Made by a program: the position numbers and the translations under genes. This document shows, piece after piece, positions 45,701 through 57,534 of a stretch of DNA of 64,000 bases; position 1 is the stretch's first letter; each line of letters begins with the position of its first letter. Under the pieces are notes generated by a model. That model was not told the DNA's origin, did no database searches, and saw nothing but the letters and a program-made list of their open reading frames with translations. Origin of the DNA: Sinonovacula constricta. Taxonomy: Eukaryota > Mollusca > Bivalvia > Cardiida > Solecurtidae. Location of the stretch: positions 64,399,256-64,463,255 of the forward strand of contig CM017561.1 in assembly GCA_007844125.1 (NCBI GenBank). The letters run 5' to 3'.

Positions 45701-46498
45701 ACAAACAGACGGTTTGTTTCAATCGCTCTTGTTCTTGGTTGGCGTATGATCCACCCAGATAAAGCAATACCAGTAACATGTTCAATAATTTTCTTTCGGG
45801 ATGCATACTTTTTACCAAAGTTAATATTAATGCTCCTATTCAATTTACACCTGTCTGGCATTTTCATTGCGGCCTTACAAGTGCCCTTTTCTTCCAATCC
45901 ATGAACAAGTTGCTTAAAAATAATGTATAATACTTTACGTATACGGAAATGCAGAAATGAAAGAAAACTAAAATCAATGTAAAACAGGTGTAAGACGAAT
46001 AGAAGGAGCATCCAGTAGGTCACATATGCACTAGCGTGAGGCTTTTTCAAATAGGCTTTAAAGATGTGACGACAAACTACCAGTAAAATTGCATCTTCTC
46101 CGGTTTTAATATATCGCAAAAACAACAAATACATAAGTTGTTACAAAGAGATTCTCCATGGAGAAATCTCACCCAGTCATGGGTTTTATTCACTCTAAAT
46201 TAGCTATGAACATCCGTTTATTAGTGTTGTTGAATAACAGGCGGATAGTCATACACAGATGAGTTATTTCATTGGGTCTTCGAGAACGGCGATCCTATAT
46301 TTATAATTGGTTATAAATAGTTATGAAAATGCCTGTGAGGTGACGTAGCAGCTTCAAGAAGCGATCGTATTAAAACGGAAATTATTATTCTATTTAAGCT
46401 GTGAAAACACATTACATTTATACGGAAGTGTTCAGTTGCTTTTGTTGTGTCTTCTAAAGAACGACTACACCCATTAAAAATAAACGTAGGGGCTATAA
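45701..46498. other. unit 2 spacer between SINE-B and the 145-bp element
   Basis: Colinear with 25,056-25,868. Long minus-strand open frames that include SINE sequence are not convincing genes. Confidence 0.5.
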
Positions 46499-47825
46499 AC
46501 AAGAGGGCCATGATGGCCCTTAATCGCACACCTGAGGACACATGCTTTTAGAAGGCTTATATTCTGGCATCAAGTAATTAAGAGCTATTTACTTTAGAAA
46601 TCTTTGGTGAAGACTGGACCATTAGTGTGGCAACTAGGTTGATAACATTTCTAGAATTTTACCTAGTAACCTACTGAATCCACATGACCTAATTTAAAAC
46701 ATATGTAAGATTTCATACATGCAAACATTCTGGCCAAGTTTGGTGAAGATTGGACCATCAATGTGGCCTCTAAGTGTTTTCACAAGGTTTTTCTAAAATC
46801 TGACCTAGTTGCCTATTTTTTTGACGTAGTGACCTCTTTTTGGACCCCATATGACCCAGTTATAAACTTATTCAAGATTCCATGCAGACAAACATTCTTA
46901 TCAAGTTTGGTGAAGATTGGGCCATAAATGGGACCTTTAAGTGCTTTCATAAGGTTTTTCTAAAATCTGACCTAGTTGCCTATTTTTTTGACCCACAGTG
47001 ACCCAATAATATACTCATCCAAGATTTCATGCAAACAAACAATCTGATCAAGTTTGGTGAACATTGGGCTATTAATGTGGCCTGTAGTGTGTTCACGTGC
47101 TTTTTCTAAGTCTTGACCTAGTGACCTCTTTTTGGACCCAATATGACCCAGTTATGAACTTATTAAAGATTTCATGCAGGTAAACATTGTGATTGATCAA
47201 GTTTGGTGAAGATTGGGCCATAAATGGGGCCTTTAAATGCTTTCACAAGGTTTTTCTAAAATCTGACCTAGTTACCTATTTTTTGACCCCACGTGACCTA
47301 ATAATATACTTATTCAAGATATCATGCAAACAAACAATCTGATCAAGTTTGGTGAAGATTGGGCTATAAATGTGGCCTGTAGTGTGTTCACATGCTTTTT
47401 CTAAGTCTTGACCTAGTGACCTCTTTTTGGACCCCATATGACCTAGTTATGAACTTATTCAAGATTTCATGCAGGTAAACATTGTGATCAAGTTTGGTGA
47501 AACTGGGCCATAAATGGGGCTTCTAGTGTGTTCACAAGCATTTTCTAAGATTTGACCTAGTTACCTACTTTTTGACCCCAAGTGAACCCATAACAAACTC
47601 ATTCAAGATTTTATGCAGTCACACATTCTATCCAAGTTTGGTGAAGATTTGGTTATAAATGTGGTCTCTAGTATATTCAAATTATTTTTTTTTAGATTTG
47701 ACCTTGTGACCTTCTTTTTGACCCCACGTGACCCAATTATGAACTCATCAAAGATTTCATGCAGACAAACATTCTGACCAAGTTTGGTGAAGATTGGGCT
47801 ATAAATGAGGTCTCTAGTGTGTATC
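46499..47825. mobile_element. 145-bp modular repeat element, unit 2 (orthologous to 25,869)
   Basis: Begins ACAAGAGGGCCATGATGGCC and has about eight modules. The 3' end (the GACGGACGAAGCG part) is missing: the sequence passes straight from a module into GTATCAGACACATGTG, found after the element in unit 1. Confidence 0.8.
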
Positions 47826-48644
47826 AGACACATGTGTAATATTTGTTCGGTATTCAGGACTTTTTCAGGTTTAAACTTCATGATTTTACTTTGTATTAAA
47901 AATATAACTTTGCAAAGAAAGAAATTGGTCATATAAATTCAATGTTTTTGTTGCGTGTTGTAAAAGATTTTCGCGCTAAGGTGGATGTTGGTGACTTCGT
48001 ACCATTTCAAAGTCGTACCACGATTGTTCATATGGAAATTTCGTACGACATTTGTTGAGTAGTTGTTGTTCAAAGAAGTTGCAGTGTTGACCTAGATATT
48101 AAAAAGTGCCATTCACACAACAAATTTACTCAGATAGCAACATAAGGTTTTTAAAACAATGCTATCCCACAATAGCAAATGAAGTGGTGCAAATATGCTA
48201 AATATGCGTAGCTTTCTGACATTATTTCCGGCGACTTTGATGCTCTGCATCAACTTTTTCTTGTAGATTATTATCAAATGTATGCTACTTCAGACGACCC
48301 AGTCGACGGATAGTTGGTAGCATGTTCTATTTAGTTACTTTTTTCTATTTTTTATACGTAAGTACTACTTTAATATTTGCAACATTTAACATGTATACAA
48401 AGTGCATTGTCAATGGGATAAGACAATAAACCCAATTTGTGTCACCGAAGAAGTGAACTGTGTGCTTTGCTGGGTAGTATTTATACGAGAATGGACCATG
48501 TTAGTGTTAAATGTGTTCCAAAATTATTATTTTTTAAATATTCGGTATTAATTATTCACATAATCTGCTTTATTTTTACAATATCCTTCCAAAAACAGAC
48601 TTTAGAGAACGAAATAATGAGTTTATTGAATGTTTGTTTTGTTT

Positions 48645-48770
48645 TTTGTTACATTGCAGGATCACAATTATTGTCATATTGGTGACGTACAGAAAATTAT
48701 TGGTGAAGGAAGACCCCAAACGTATGCCAAGGTAGAACCACCGGCGCACCGCAGGTTAGCTGGAAATTAA
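48645..48770 (-). repeat. SINE family A tail fragment
   Basis: CAGGATCACAATTATTGTC, GGAAGACCCCAAACG, GGTAGAACCACCGGCGC, GCAGGTTAGCTGG. Orthologous to 27,880-27,990. Confidence 0.65.
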
Positions 48771-48779
48771 TCCAGTTTT

Positions 48780-50790
48780 ATTATCACAATTAACAAGTGT
48801 AAATAGTATTTTCTTATCACATTTCCAATTAAAACAACTTCATAGAAATGTGCTTTCAACAAATCAAAACAACTCTCATGTTTTGTGTTGTTTTTTCTCT
48901 CTCTGAGGTATCAGGGGCCCCAATGAACAAAACATGAGGTTAATGTTTAAAATTTTATATAATAAAGCAACACACTAAATTACATTGTTAAAGTAAAGGC
49001 TGAAACTATACCAAATAATAATTTCGTATATGATATGATGATATCTCTGAGAACAATTTGTACTCTGACCATTGATAAAAAGTAAGGCTAGCTATCTGTG
49101 TTTCCATTTCATTATGCTTGAATTGCACTAACACAATTATGGTCATATTGGCGACGTCCAGCTAATTATTGGTGGAGGAAGACCCCAAACTTATGCCTGG
49201 GTATAAAAGACCACCGGCGCACCGCAGGTTAGATGGAAATGAATCCATATTTTTGTATTATAGTTTACATACAGATGTTAGTAAAGCCTTTATTCAAATA
49301 TATTTGATTTGGTCATTTGAATTTGACTTTGTGATTTGAAAATAACACAAAACAATCTTGAAAAGGTCAAGGACAAGGCAGTAAAATACGAATTTATTAG
49401 TTGCTTAGTAATTTCAACCATCCAAAAGTATGGGCCAGATTTCTTCCTCTCAATGTACAAAATAAATTATTGTTGTCTGAAAAGATCAAGCAAAATGCTG
49501 ATTATTGATGTCATACATTTAAGTGAAAAATGAAGCATAACACATAACTTATCATTACAAATAGGTATTTCCTATCTAAGCCACCCTACACAATGAGCTA
49601 TTTTTAAACTAAAAAAGAAAATCACGTGACACATAATTAAATATAATCATTGGTGTAATCCACTCTGAAGTCGATGTCTATTTTTAGCAGAAATCACACT
49701 CATGCTTATTTATAGTTTTAGAAAGAATGCGCATGCAGAGTGATTTAATTCACCATTTATAATGTCTTACAATTTAGCCAATGTTCAAAATTTCTTTTGT
49801 TAGACTAATGTTTGACTTTTTACAGAAACTATGCTCCAATTCCCACGAATCCAGGTTTGCATGTACATGTATTTGATGAAGACAAACTGTTGGATATCAC
49901 CTTCAATGTTCTCTTAACTGGTGTATTTATTTATTTTTTTCCCTTTTGGCCCATTTTTGCAAAAGATAAAATAATTTTCAAGCATTTTGTAGAAAGAATA
50001 ACAATGTTTAGTGTTAAGGTAATGTTAAATCTTGAATAAACATATATTAATTTTAAAAGCAATACAGCAAGTGTAAATAGTGTGTTTCTAGTCACAATTA
50101 ACAAGTGTAAATAGTGTTTCTAATCACAATTAATAAGTGTAAATAGTGTGTTTCTAATCACAATTAACAAGTGTAAATAGTGTGTTTCTGATCACAATTA
50201 ACAAGTGTAAATATTGTGTTTCTTATCACAATTAACAAATGTTAATAGTATTTTCTTATCAGATTTCCAATTAAAACAACTTTAAAGAAATGTGCTTTCT
50301 ACAAATCAAAACAACCCTCATGTTTCGTGTAGGTTTTTTTCTCTCTGAGGCATAAGGAACCCCATGAATACAACATGAAGTTAATGTTTTAAATTTTTAA
50401 TAATAAAGCAACACACCAAATATCACTGTTAAAGTAAAGGCTGAAACAATATCGAATAATAATTTGGTATATAATGATATAATGTTATTAGTACTGAAAT
50501 AGATAACATTCCTCTATGATAAAACAAAACATTGCCCTCTTCAATTGAAGGTTTTCATTACTTCAAAACAACTCTGTAGCATAAAAAGCTACAATTACTG
50601 AACAAAATCTTTATGTGAATCATAATTAGATGACATTATAGTTAAACAATAATACAACACAAGATCTCTGAAAACAATTTGTACTGTGACCATTTATTAA
50701 GATAAGGCTAGCTATCTGTGTTTCTATTTCCTTATACACAAAAAAACATACATACTTCTAAGCACTATCAAATATATGAGTACTTACAAG
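48780..50790 (+). repeat. internally duplicated spacer in unit 2
   Basis: The block around TCTCTCTGAGGTATCAGG..AATAAAGCAACACAC (48,895-49,110) recurs at 50,340-50,730, while unit 1 has it once (28,125-28,500). Between the two lies a further copy of block R (about 49,480-49,800) and a SINE-A tail (49,125-49,245). An open frame at 49,812-50,039 (NYAPIPTNPGLHVHVFDEDK) resembles degraded sequence at 11,712 but no family was recognised. Confidence 0.55.
50068..50262 (+). repeat. about 34-bp tandem repeat, six copies
   Basis: AACAAGTGTAAATAGTGTGT..TCACAATT repeated about six times. Unit 1 has one copy (about 28,012). Confidence 0.85.
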
Positions 50791-51756
50791 CAATATAGTA
50801 ATTTAAGATACTAATTAATCAAGCATTATGCATGTATTTATTAAATAATATATTTGTTCCAAAGGGGTTACTTCCCTTTGACTATTCATCTTACATAAGT
50901 AATAACTTCCTATTTTCAAAGCAATTTTAGTAGAGGGGTGTCCATTACCAAATTATATGTTTGCCATTCATACTCATTTTTTATTTTATGATCCGAATTA
51001 ATCTGGTATTTACATGTAGTAAATAAATGTAGTATTGGCCACTTCCAGCCACATTGTTGTTTTAATGCACTTTTGATTTTAAAGTCAACAGAAAGTAAGA
51101 CTTTTGCCTTACTTGTCTCATGGATATCTGACACCCTTGACATGCTTAATACAAACATATTACAGGTAGGCAAGTAGTGCTCGCTTGGCAGCTGTCTGAT
51201 AAGTATCTGCATTATTTGATGCTATGCCTCAAGACACATCAATATACTTGTATACCTTTGCACATAACTGTTAACAAATAACATATAACAAATAGTATGG
51301 GTGACACAGATGTAGCAATCTAAATTAACTAAATTGGATCATTATGTGGCATGAACAATTTTTGTCAACAAAATAAATGAATGAATAGATTAAGCTATTT
51401 AAATTGCAAGTGTTAAACATTTTATGTGAAAAAAGGATTGAATCTTCATACACAACCAAAGACATGTTTTTTACTTACATTCATACATGTACATTTATAA
51501 CAGTATCAAGCTAAAATACAAAGACGTGTATCCTATTTAAACCGAAATGTCACTGGAAGAGGCATATGCTCGGAGAGATACAAGGACCATGAATATGACC
51601 TTGACACTTGATATAACATTGACCTTAATGATTGCAGATGTAAGTGTTCTAAACCATACACCTCCATTGGTATGTTTACAAGATGGTGAAGTTTGACTGA
51701 AGTACTACAAAGAATATGAATGTTAGGGCAGAGACACAAAATGGGATGAATGGATG

Positions 51757-52140
51757 TACAGATTGACAAACAAAGGGACATATAGACAAGCAAAGGGACA
51801 GATGGACAGGCAAAGGGACAGATGGACAGGTAATGGGATAGATGGACAAAGGGACAGATGGACAAGTAAAGGTATAGATGGACAAAGGGAAAGATGCACA
51901 GGCAATGGGACAGATGGACAAGTAAAGGTATAGATAGACAAAGGGAAAGATACACAGGCAATGGGACAGATGGACAAATGGAAAAGATGCACAGGCAATG
52001 GGACAGATGGACAGACAAAAGGACAGATGTACAGACAAAGGGAGAGATGGACAGACAAAGGGACTGATAAAGGGACAGATGGACAGGCAAAGAGACAGAT
52101 GGACAGATGAAGTGGACAGACAAAGGGATACATGGACAGA
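51757..52140 (+). repeat. 20-bp purine-rich minisatellite, unit 2
   Basis: Same motif family as 31,210-31,930 (GGCAAAGGGACAGATGGACA) but shorter, and interrupted by GGCAATGGGACAG variants. Confidence 0.93.
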
Positions 52141-52482
52141 CAAAATGAGTGCTTAATGCCTATGGATAAAAATTGCATCAAAGGTTGATAAAAAAAATAA
52201 AGATTGACTAATTGAGCAAGAAATGTAAATTTGCAGCAAAAGTGGTAAATTATATTACCTGAAAAACTGAGCATATATTTCAAAAAAATCACAAGTTATA
52301 CATGGAACATGATCATACAAATATTAACACAGACAATGTCCAACATATACAAAATATAGAAAAAGCAACAATTTTATTTGCTGTGGTATACCTGTAACAT
52401 AATCAAAATATTGGCAGAAGATGGCTATTATTGCTGACATATCCCATATGACCAAAGATTTTAATTTTTGTTACATATTATA

Positions 52483-53896
52483 ACAAGAGGGCCATGATGG
52501 CCCTTAATCGCTCACCTGATGACACAGGCTTTACGTAGGCTCAAATCTGGCATCAAGTAATTAAGAGTTATTTACTTAGAAATCTTTGGTGAAGATTGGA
52601 CCATTAGTGTGGCCACTGGGTTGATAACATTTTCTAGAATTTTACCAAGTAACCTACTGAATCCACATGACTCACTTCAAAACATATGTAAGATTTCATA
52701 CTGGCAAACATGATGGTCAAGTTTGGTGAAGACTGGGCCATCAATGTAGCCTCTTAAGTGTTTTCACAAGCTTTTTCTAAAATTTAACCTAGTGACCTAC
52801 TTTATGACCCCTCGAGACCCAATAACGAACTCATCCAAGATTTCATGTAGACAAACATTCTGACAAAGTTTGATGAAGATTGGCCTATAAATAGGGCCTC
52901 TAGTGTGTTTACAAGCTTTTTCTAAGATTTGACCTTGTTACCTACTTTTTGACCCCACTAGACCCAGTTACGAACTCATCCGAGATTTCATGCAAACAAA
53001 CATTCTGACCAAGTTTGGTGAAGATTGGGCTATAAATATGGCCTCTAGTGTGTTCACAAGCTTTGTCTAAGATTTGACCTAGTGACCTACTTATTGACCT
53101 CACATGACCCATTTACGAACTCATCCAAGATTTCATGCAGACAAACATTCTGACTAAGTTTGGTGAAGATTGGGCTATAAATGTGGCCTCTAGTGTGTTC
53201 ACAAGCCTTTTCTAAGATTTGACCTAGTGACCTACTTTTTGACCTCATGTGACCCAGTTACGAACTCATCCAAGATTTCATGCAGACAAACATTCTGACT
53301 AAGTTTGGTGAAGATTGGGCTATAAATGTGGCCTCTAGTGTGTTCACAAGCTTTTTCTAAGATTTGACCTAGTGACCTACTTTTTGACCCCACGTGACCC
53401 AGTTACGAACTCATCCAAGATTTCATGCAGACAAACATTCTGACCAAGTTTGATGAAGACTGGGCTATAAATGTGGCCTCTAGTGTGTTCACAAGCTTTT
53501 TCTAAGATTTGACCTAGTGACCTACTTTTTGACCCCACGTGACCCAGTTACGAACTCATCCAAGATTTCATGTAGACAAATATTCTGACCAAGTTTGGTG
53601 AAGATTGGGCTATAAATGTGGTCTCTAGTGTGTTCACAAGTTTTTCCTAAAATTTGACCTCGTGACCTACTTTTTGACCCCAGGTGACCCAATAATGAAC
53701 TCATCCAAGATTTCATGCAAACAAACATTCTGACCAAGTTTGATGAAGATTTGATAAAAATTGTGGCCTGTAGTGTGTTCACAAGGTAAATGTTGACGAC
53801 GGACGACGAACGACGGACGACGGACGAAGGATGCCGGACGACGGACGAAGCGGTATCACAAAAGCTCCCCTTGAGCACGTTGTGCTCAGATGAGCT
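52483..53896. mobile_element. 145-bp modular repeat element, complete copy inserted only in unit 2
   Basis: Opens ACAAGAGGGCCATGATGGCC, CGCTCACCTGATGACAC. Modules repeat at exactly 145 bp where compared (CAAGATTTCATG at 53,126, 53,271, 53,416, 53,561). Ends with GACGGACGAAGCGGTATCAC, CCCCTTGAGCACGTTGTGCTC, AGATGAGCT. Unit 1 shows the uninterrupted site CATTATAAAAATGATATG at about 35,445. No coding capacity. Confidence 0.85.
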
Positions 53897-54129
53897 AAAA
53901 ATGATAAGATAAAATGTTTGATACAGCATATACATGTACATGTTGTATAAAGTGAGACACTACCTCTTGGGCATGCGGGCCACAACTGTGTTATGTATAT
54001 ATATACATAGTTAGAGGCAATTACAGATCGTTTAGTTTAATGTTGGTTAAAAAGTTGCTAACAGCTGCAACATGCTTGATTTGCCAAGAAAATCTTTTAA
54101 CATAACTATAATCTAGTAATCCAATTTGT

Positions 54130-54235
54130 AAATCGCATCGACATAATTATGGACATATTGACAACAACGAACTAATCATTTGTCGGAGGAAGACCCCAGA
54201 CTTAAGTCTGGGTACAACCACCGGCGCCACCACAA
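54130..54235 (-). repeat. SINE family A tail, internally deleted copy
   Basis: AAGACCCCAGACTTAAGTC and GGGTACAACCACCGGCGCC pass directly into CACCACAAGAGAGGTGTATT. In unit 2 (36,340-36,540) the intervening SINE body is present. Another fragment lies at about 54,470-54,560. Confidence 0.65.
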
Positions 54236-55490
54236 GAGAGGTGTATTAACGGACGTCACAATGATTTAACAATGTTAGCTACTTCAGCAAAAATATTTTA
54301 AAAAATGTTTATTTGACCAACTGTTTTGAATGCAGCTTAACATTAATGACTGAATAAAATTAGATAACCTGTTTTCATGGGAAGAAATCATAGTCTGAAA
54401 GACATAACGTAAAAATGATATTAGCCTGTTCAATAATTGGGCCATGAAATAGCATGTCGTACATTTTTGTTACATTACACATATACAATTATAGCAATAC
54501 TGGCAATGTCCAGCTAATTTTTGGTATAGAAAGAGCTAAGTGCTCGGCGACTGGCATCCCGCCAGGCATGAGGACTTAAGACATAATTATCATAATGCTT
54601 CTACTGTGACAAAAGTAGTAAAATGAAGTTACAATAATTTGATGAGTTAAAAAAAATAATTTTGCTAAATCCATTTTGTTTGAGTTTTACAAAGACAAAT
54701 CCACATACAATGTAATATGTTGCTATTTAAAGTCATATATTTAAAGTTATAAATGTGGATTTCCATGTAGTAATAAAAATGATAATTACCTTCAAACAAC
54801 TGAATTAAAGCACATATTCATTTCAAAAAGCCCGTATGTGCCAAAAGTTTTCATAGAAGAGCAACAAATTATAAAGTTTATGAATAAATGAATATTTTCA
54901 AATGAAACAACTATTTTTATGGAAGATTTTTTAAACTATGTACCTACAAAGTAAGCATAATAACACAAACACAAATATGAATAAATGTCAACAAGAAGAA
55001 TAATAAAGACTTTATAAAGACAGTTAGCTTTTGTACAAAATAATCATAGCAACATGAACATTTCATGTAAAGATTATTGCTCTCATAAATTATCATAACA
55101 AATGATTATTTCACATAATTATTATAACAGTTATAATGATATACTAAGCATTTTTAAATGTAAAGCTGTTTTTGTAAAATGGATCAAATACACTCTTTTT
55201 TCAACATATATCTTATAATGGCTCTATATGTATAATATATTCTAGTTTATGACCATATGTTCTAATATAGTTCCAAATAGATAACAATAATAACTAGGAT
55301 AATCACACCTGATTAAAAGACCTTAGGTTTATACACTTCACTGAAAATACCTTATTAAAGCTCATATATATTTTACAATAAAGTTTCATAAAGATATTTG
55401 TAACTTATTTTAATCTAATAATAATAATCACTGATAATGTGAGAGATTTAATTTTTGTAATAATAAAGCATAGTGGATTCTCATGACAAT

Positions 55491-57476
55491 TTATTTCTTC
55501 TTTGATTTTAAGTCAACCACCATCTCCAGCACAGCGTGTCTGAGGAAACCGAGAACCCGCAAGTCATGATCAACTGTGCACCTGCTGACATGATCCATGA
55601 GAACTTTGGAAACAAAGTAGTCCATGTTTTGCCTTGCTATAACCATCTTTTTCTCTTTGTCCTGCTCAGAGCTTGTGAATTCAATGGTTCCCGGATTCTT
55701 TTTGCACCAAACCTCGACTGTATCCAGTTTTGTCAGAGGTTGAAGCTCGCTATAGTGATCTTCCCAGTACATGTCATGCTTACACCTATTCCATTCTACC
55801 TTCAAACACTTTTCAACATTTTCACTGAAATGCTCACAGAGCTCAAACACTTTCAAAACTATTGTATCAGATGAGCCATGTCCTTGTGGTTTATAAACAA
55901 TATACTCTGCCACATCCTGAAACGGAACAAATTTTCGCAGTGTTGACAATGAAACATGGCGATTGACTACTTTTGAGGCATGAACCTTCATCAGGCGTTC
56001 TTCATTCTGAAAATTCCCAGCAATGATTAATTTGCGTTGAGCATGCTTCTTAAGGAAAGAAGCCACATCCTTCATAAATAGTGCCTTTTCTGCTTTATCT
56101 GAAGGACTCAAAACATTGGCAATGCAAAATGACTGACCATCCATCTGGATGTTGACTATCAGACACCGTCCTCTTAGATTTTTATATTGGTCAGCTGCCG
56201 ATTCCTCTTGTGGGATTATATTATCCATAAATTCTTTTGTCATCAGAAAGCAAACTCCACTTTCTTCTTCAGGATCAGTACTCTGAAGGTACACTCCAAA
56301 TGTTGCCCACAAGGCAGGATCACTCATGGCTTTCATGTTCTGCAGGCAAACAACTGACTTTGGTCCCACTTTCCAAGCAGCATAGAGGATTATTGTCAGG
56401 TATGTGAAGAGAGACATACATGTACCTTTACAGTTCATCAAGTAACAGGACAATTTGTCTTTGGCTTTGGGTGGAGGAGGCTGCTGATAATGCATGCATA
56501 CAACAGACTGAATGTATGGTAGGATTTGTTTAGCTGGAAGCATCCTCTGCAGAATTTGGTCCAGAATGTGTTCAAGATGCTGTTCACACCCCTCACTCTT
56601 GATCATCTTCACAAAAGTCAGAAAACTTTTGAACTCATTGACTGCCTCGTAAAGTTCGTGTTCTATGTCTTTTACTTCTTTCTCAAGTTGTTCTACCCTC
56701 AGCCTTAAATCTTTTGATGATTCATGTCCTTCTCCTGATTTCAGGTTAATTGATGCTGTGACAAGGTCATATATATTTAATGGCAAAAGAGCAACATTTA
56801 TAATTAATCCAACTTTTGCAAAAAGAGATACTTTAGTACCTCCTTCCGAAATTCCCTTTAAATGATCTGACGATTTATTCTCTGGATTGCTTTTCATATG
56901 TTTGCTAATAACACGGTGTGCGTTATTCAAATCAGCTAATAAGTTAATAGCTGCCATAGCTTTTTTCTGGAAAGAATCCTTTTCACCATCTTTACTCACT
57001 TCTGGGATAGGGTTTGGGGTGGGTTCTGGGGATCTGGACATTTCTGGTTCTTCATAGGACACATCACCTTCCTCAATTTCAAGTGTTTCTAAATATGATA
57101 AAATATCAATCTCCGTACCTATCACAATATCTAGCAGTTTCTTAATTTCAAGTGTGTTCTGGTGGTCTTTCTCAATTGTTTCTTCAATTTCTTTCATAAC
57201 CTTGGATGTTTTCAAGTCAACAGATTCAGATATGTAACTTACGCCCTTGCTTGCAACAGGCAATGCGCATTCAATAACAGCTGAGTCTCCAGAAGCTAAT
57301 GCAGCACCTATGCGAACAATTGTCCCACATATGGACAAAGTTGAGCCAGCTAGCTTACCTGTTTTTGATGCTCTATGATATCTATCAAGCTCATCTGCAA
57401 GTTTCTTCAGTTCCTCAACAGTCAAATGCCGTTGCTTTATCCACTCATTCAGCTTTTCAATTATGGTTTCATCCAT
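55491..57476 (-). CDS. Apolipoprotein L-like protein fused to degenerate EEP domain, unit 3
   Basis: 661 aa from the first ATG (MDETIIEKLNEWIKQRHL). Same architecture as the unit 2 gene: ApoL helices and hairpin (15-90), second ApoL part NVALLPLNIYDLV, coiled coil, PPPP linker, EEP-like domain with MNCKG, VVCLQNM, GRCLIVNI, LIIAGNFQ, MDYFVS and VDHD. The last ~440 residues differ from unit 2 at few positions, but the hairpin differs strongly (STLSICGTIVRIGAALASGD here, STLSIYKTISAVLAPVSAGG in unit 2), and residues about 177-202 also differ. All length differences keep the frame. Expected catalytic Glu and Asp are Asn here too. Probably expressed as a membrane protein; the role is inferred. 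Confidence 0.85.
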   Translation of the reverse strand: MDETIIEKLNEWIKQRHLTVEELKKLADELDRYHRASKTGKLAGSTLSICGTIVRIGAALASGDSAVIECALPVASKGVSYISESVDLKTSKVMKEIEETIEKDHQNTLEIKKLLDIVIGTEIDILSYLETLEIEEGDVSYEEPEMSRSPEPTPNPIPEVSKDGEKDSFQKKAMAAINLLADLNNAHRVISKHMKSNPENKSSDHLKGISEGGTKVSLFAKVGLIINVALLPLNIYDLVTASINLKSGEGHESSKDLRLRVEQLEKEVKDIEHELYEAVNEFKSFLTFVKMIKSEGCEQHLEHILDQILQRMLPAKQILPYIQSVVCMHYQQPPPPKAKDKLSCYLMNCKGTCMSLFTYLTIILYAAWKVGPKSVVCLQNMKAMSDPALWATFGVYLQSTDPEEESGVCFLMTKEFMDNIIPQEESAADQYKNLRGRCLIVNIQMDGQSFCIANVLSPSDKAEKALFMKDVASFLKKHAQRKLIIAGNFQNEERLMKVHASKVVNRHVSLSTLRKFVPFQDVAEYIVYKPQGHGSSDTIVLKVFELCEHFSENVEKCLKVEWNRCKHDMYWEDHYSELQPLTKLDTVEVWCKKNPGTIEFTSSEQDKEKKMVIARQNMDYFVSKVLMDHVSRCTVDHDLRVLGFLRHAVLEMVVDLKSKKK

Positions 57477-57521
57477 AGTTACTTGTACTTTTATGTCATT
57501 AACTTCTGCTAGCACTATTCA

Positions 57522-57534
57522 AATCTGTAAGAAA
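57522..57534 (-). promoter_or_regulatory. 3' splice site of leader intron, unit 3
   Basis: Minus strand CCCCTTTCTTACAG|ATTTGA. The acceptor is kept although the base before AG changed from GC to AC relative to the other units. Confidence 0.6.

Larger units (their letters stand above)
37247..55490. repeat. Tandem unit 2 of the ApoL array
   Basis: 18,244 bp from the ApoL stop codon to the equivalent base of unit 3. Contents: full ApoL-EEP gene, flank with a 0.4-kb insertion shared with unit 3, small two-exon ORF, foldback, SINE-B, 145-bp element, internally duplicated spacer (48.8-50.8 kb), minisatellite, a second 145-bp element. Over the shared 18 kb, unit 3 differs by scattered single-base changes and small indels. 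Confidence 0.9.

Noticed and set aside
45556..46134. 192-aa minus-strand ORF
   Set aside because: Runs through SINE-B and spacer. The paralogous frame at 25,158-25,505 is broken at the same place and no domain is recognisable.
51533..52292. Long minus-strand Cys/Ser/Pro-rich ORFs
   Set aside because: Same minisatellite in unit 2.
52483..53896. CRISPR-like array (regular 145-bp repeats)
   Set aside because: Eukaryotic context. Repeats are long and contiguous without unique spacers, so it is a modular repeat element.
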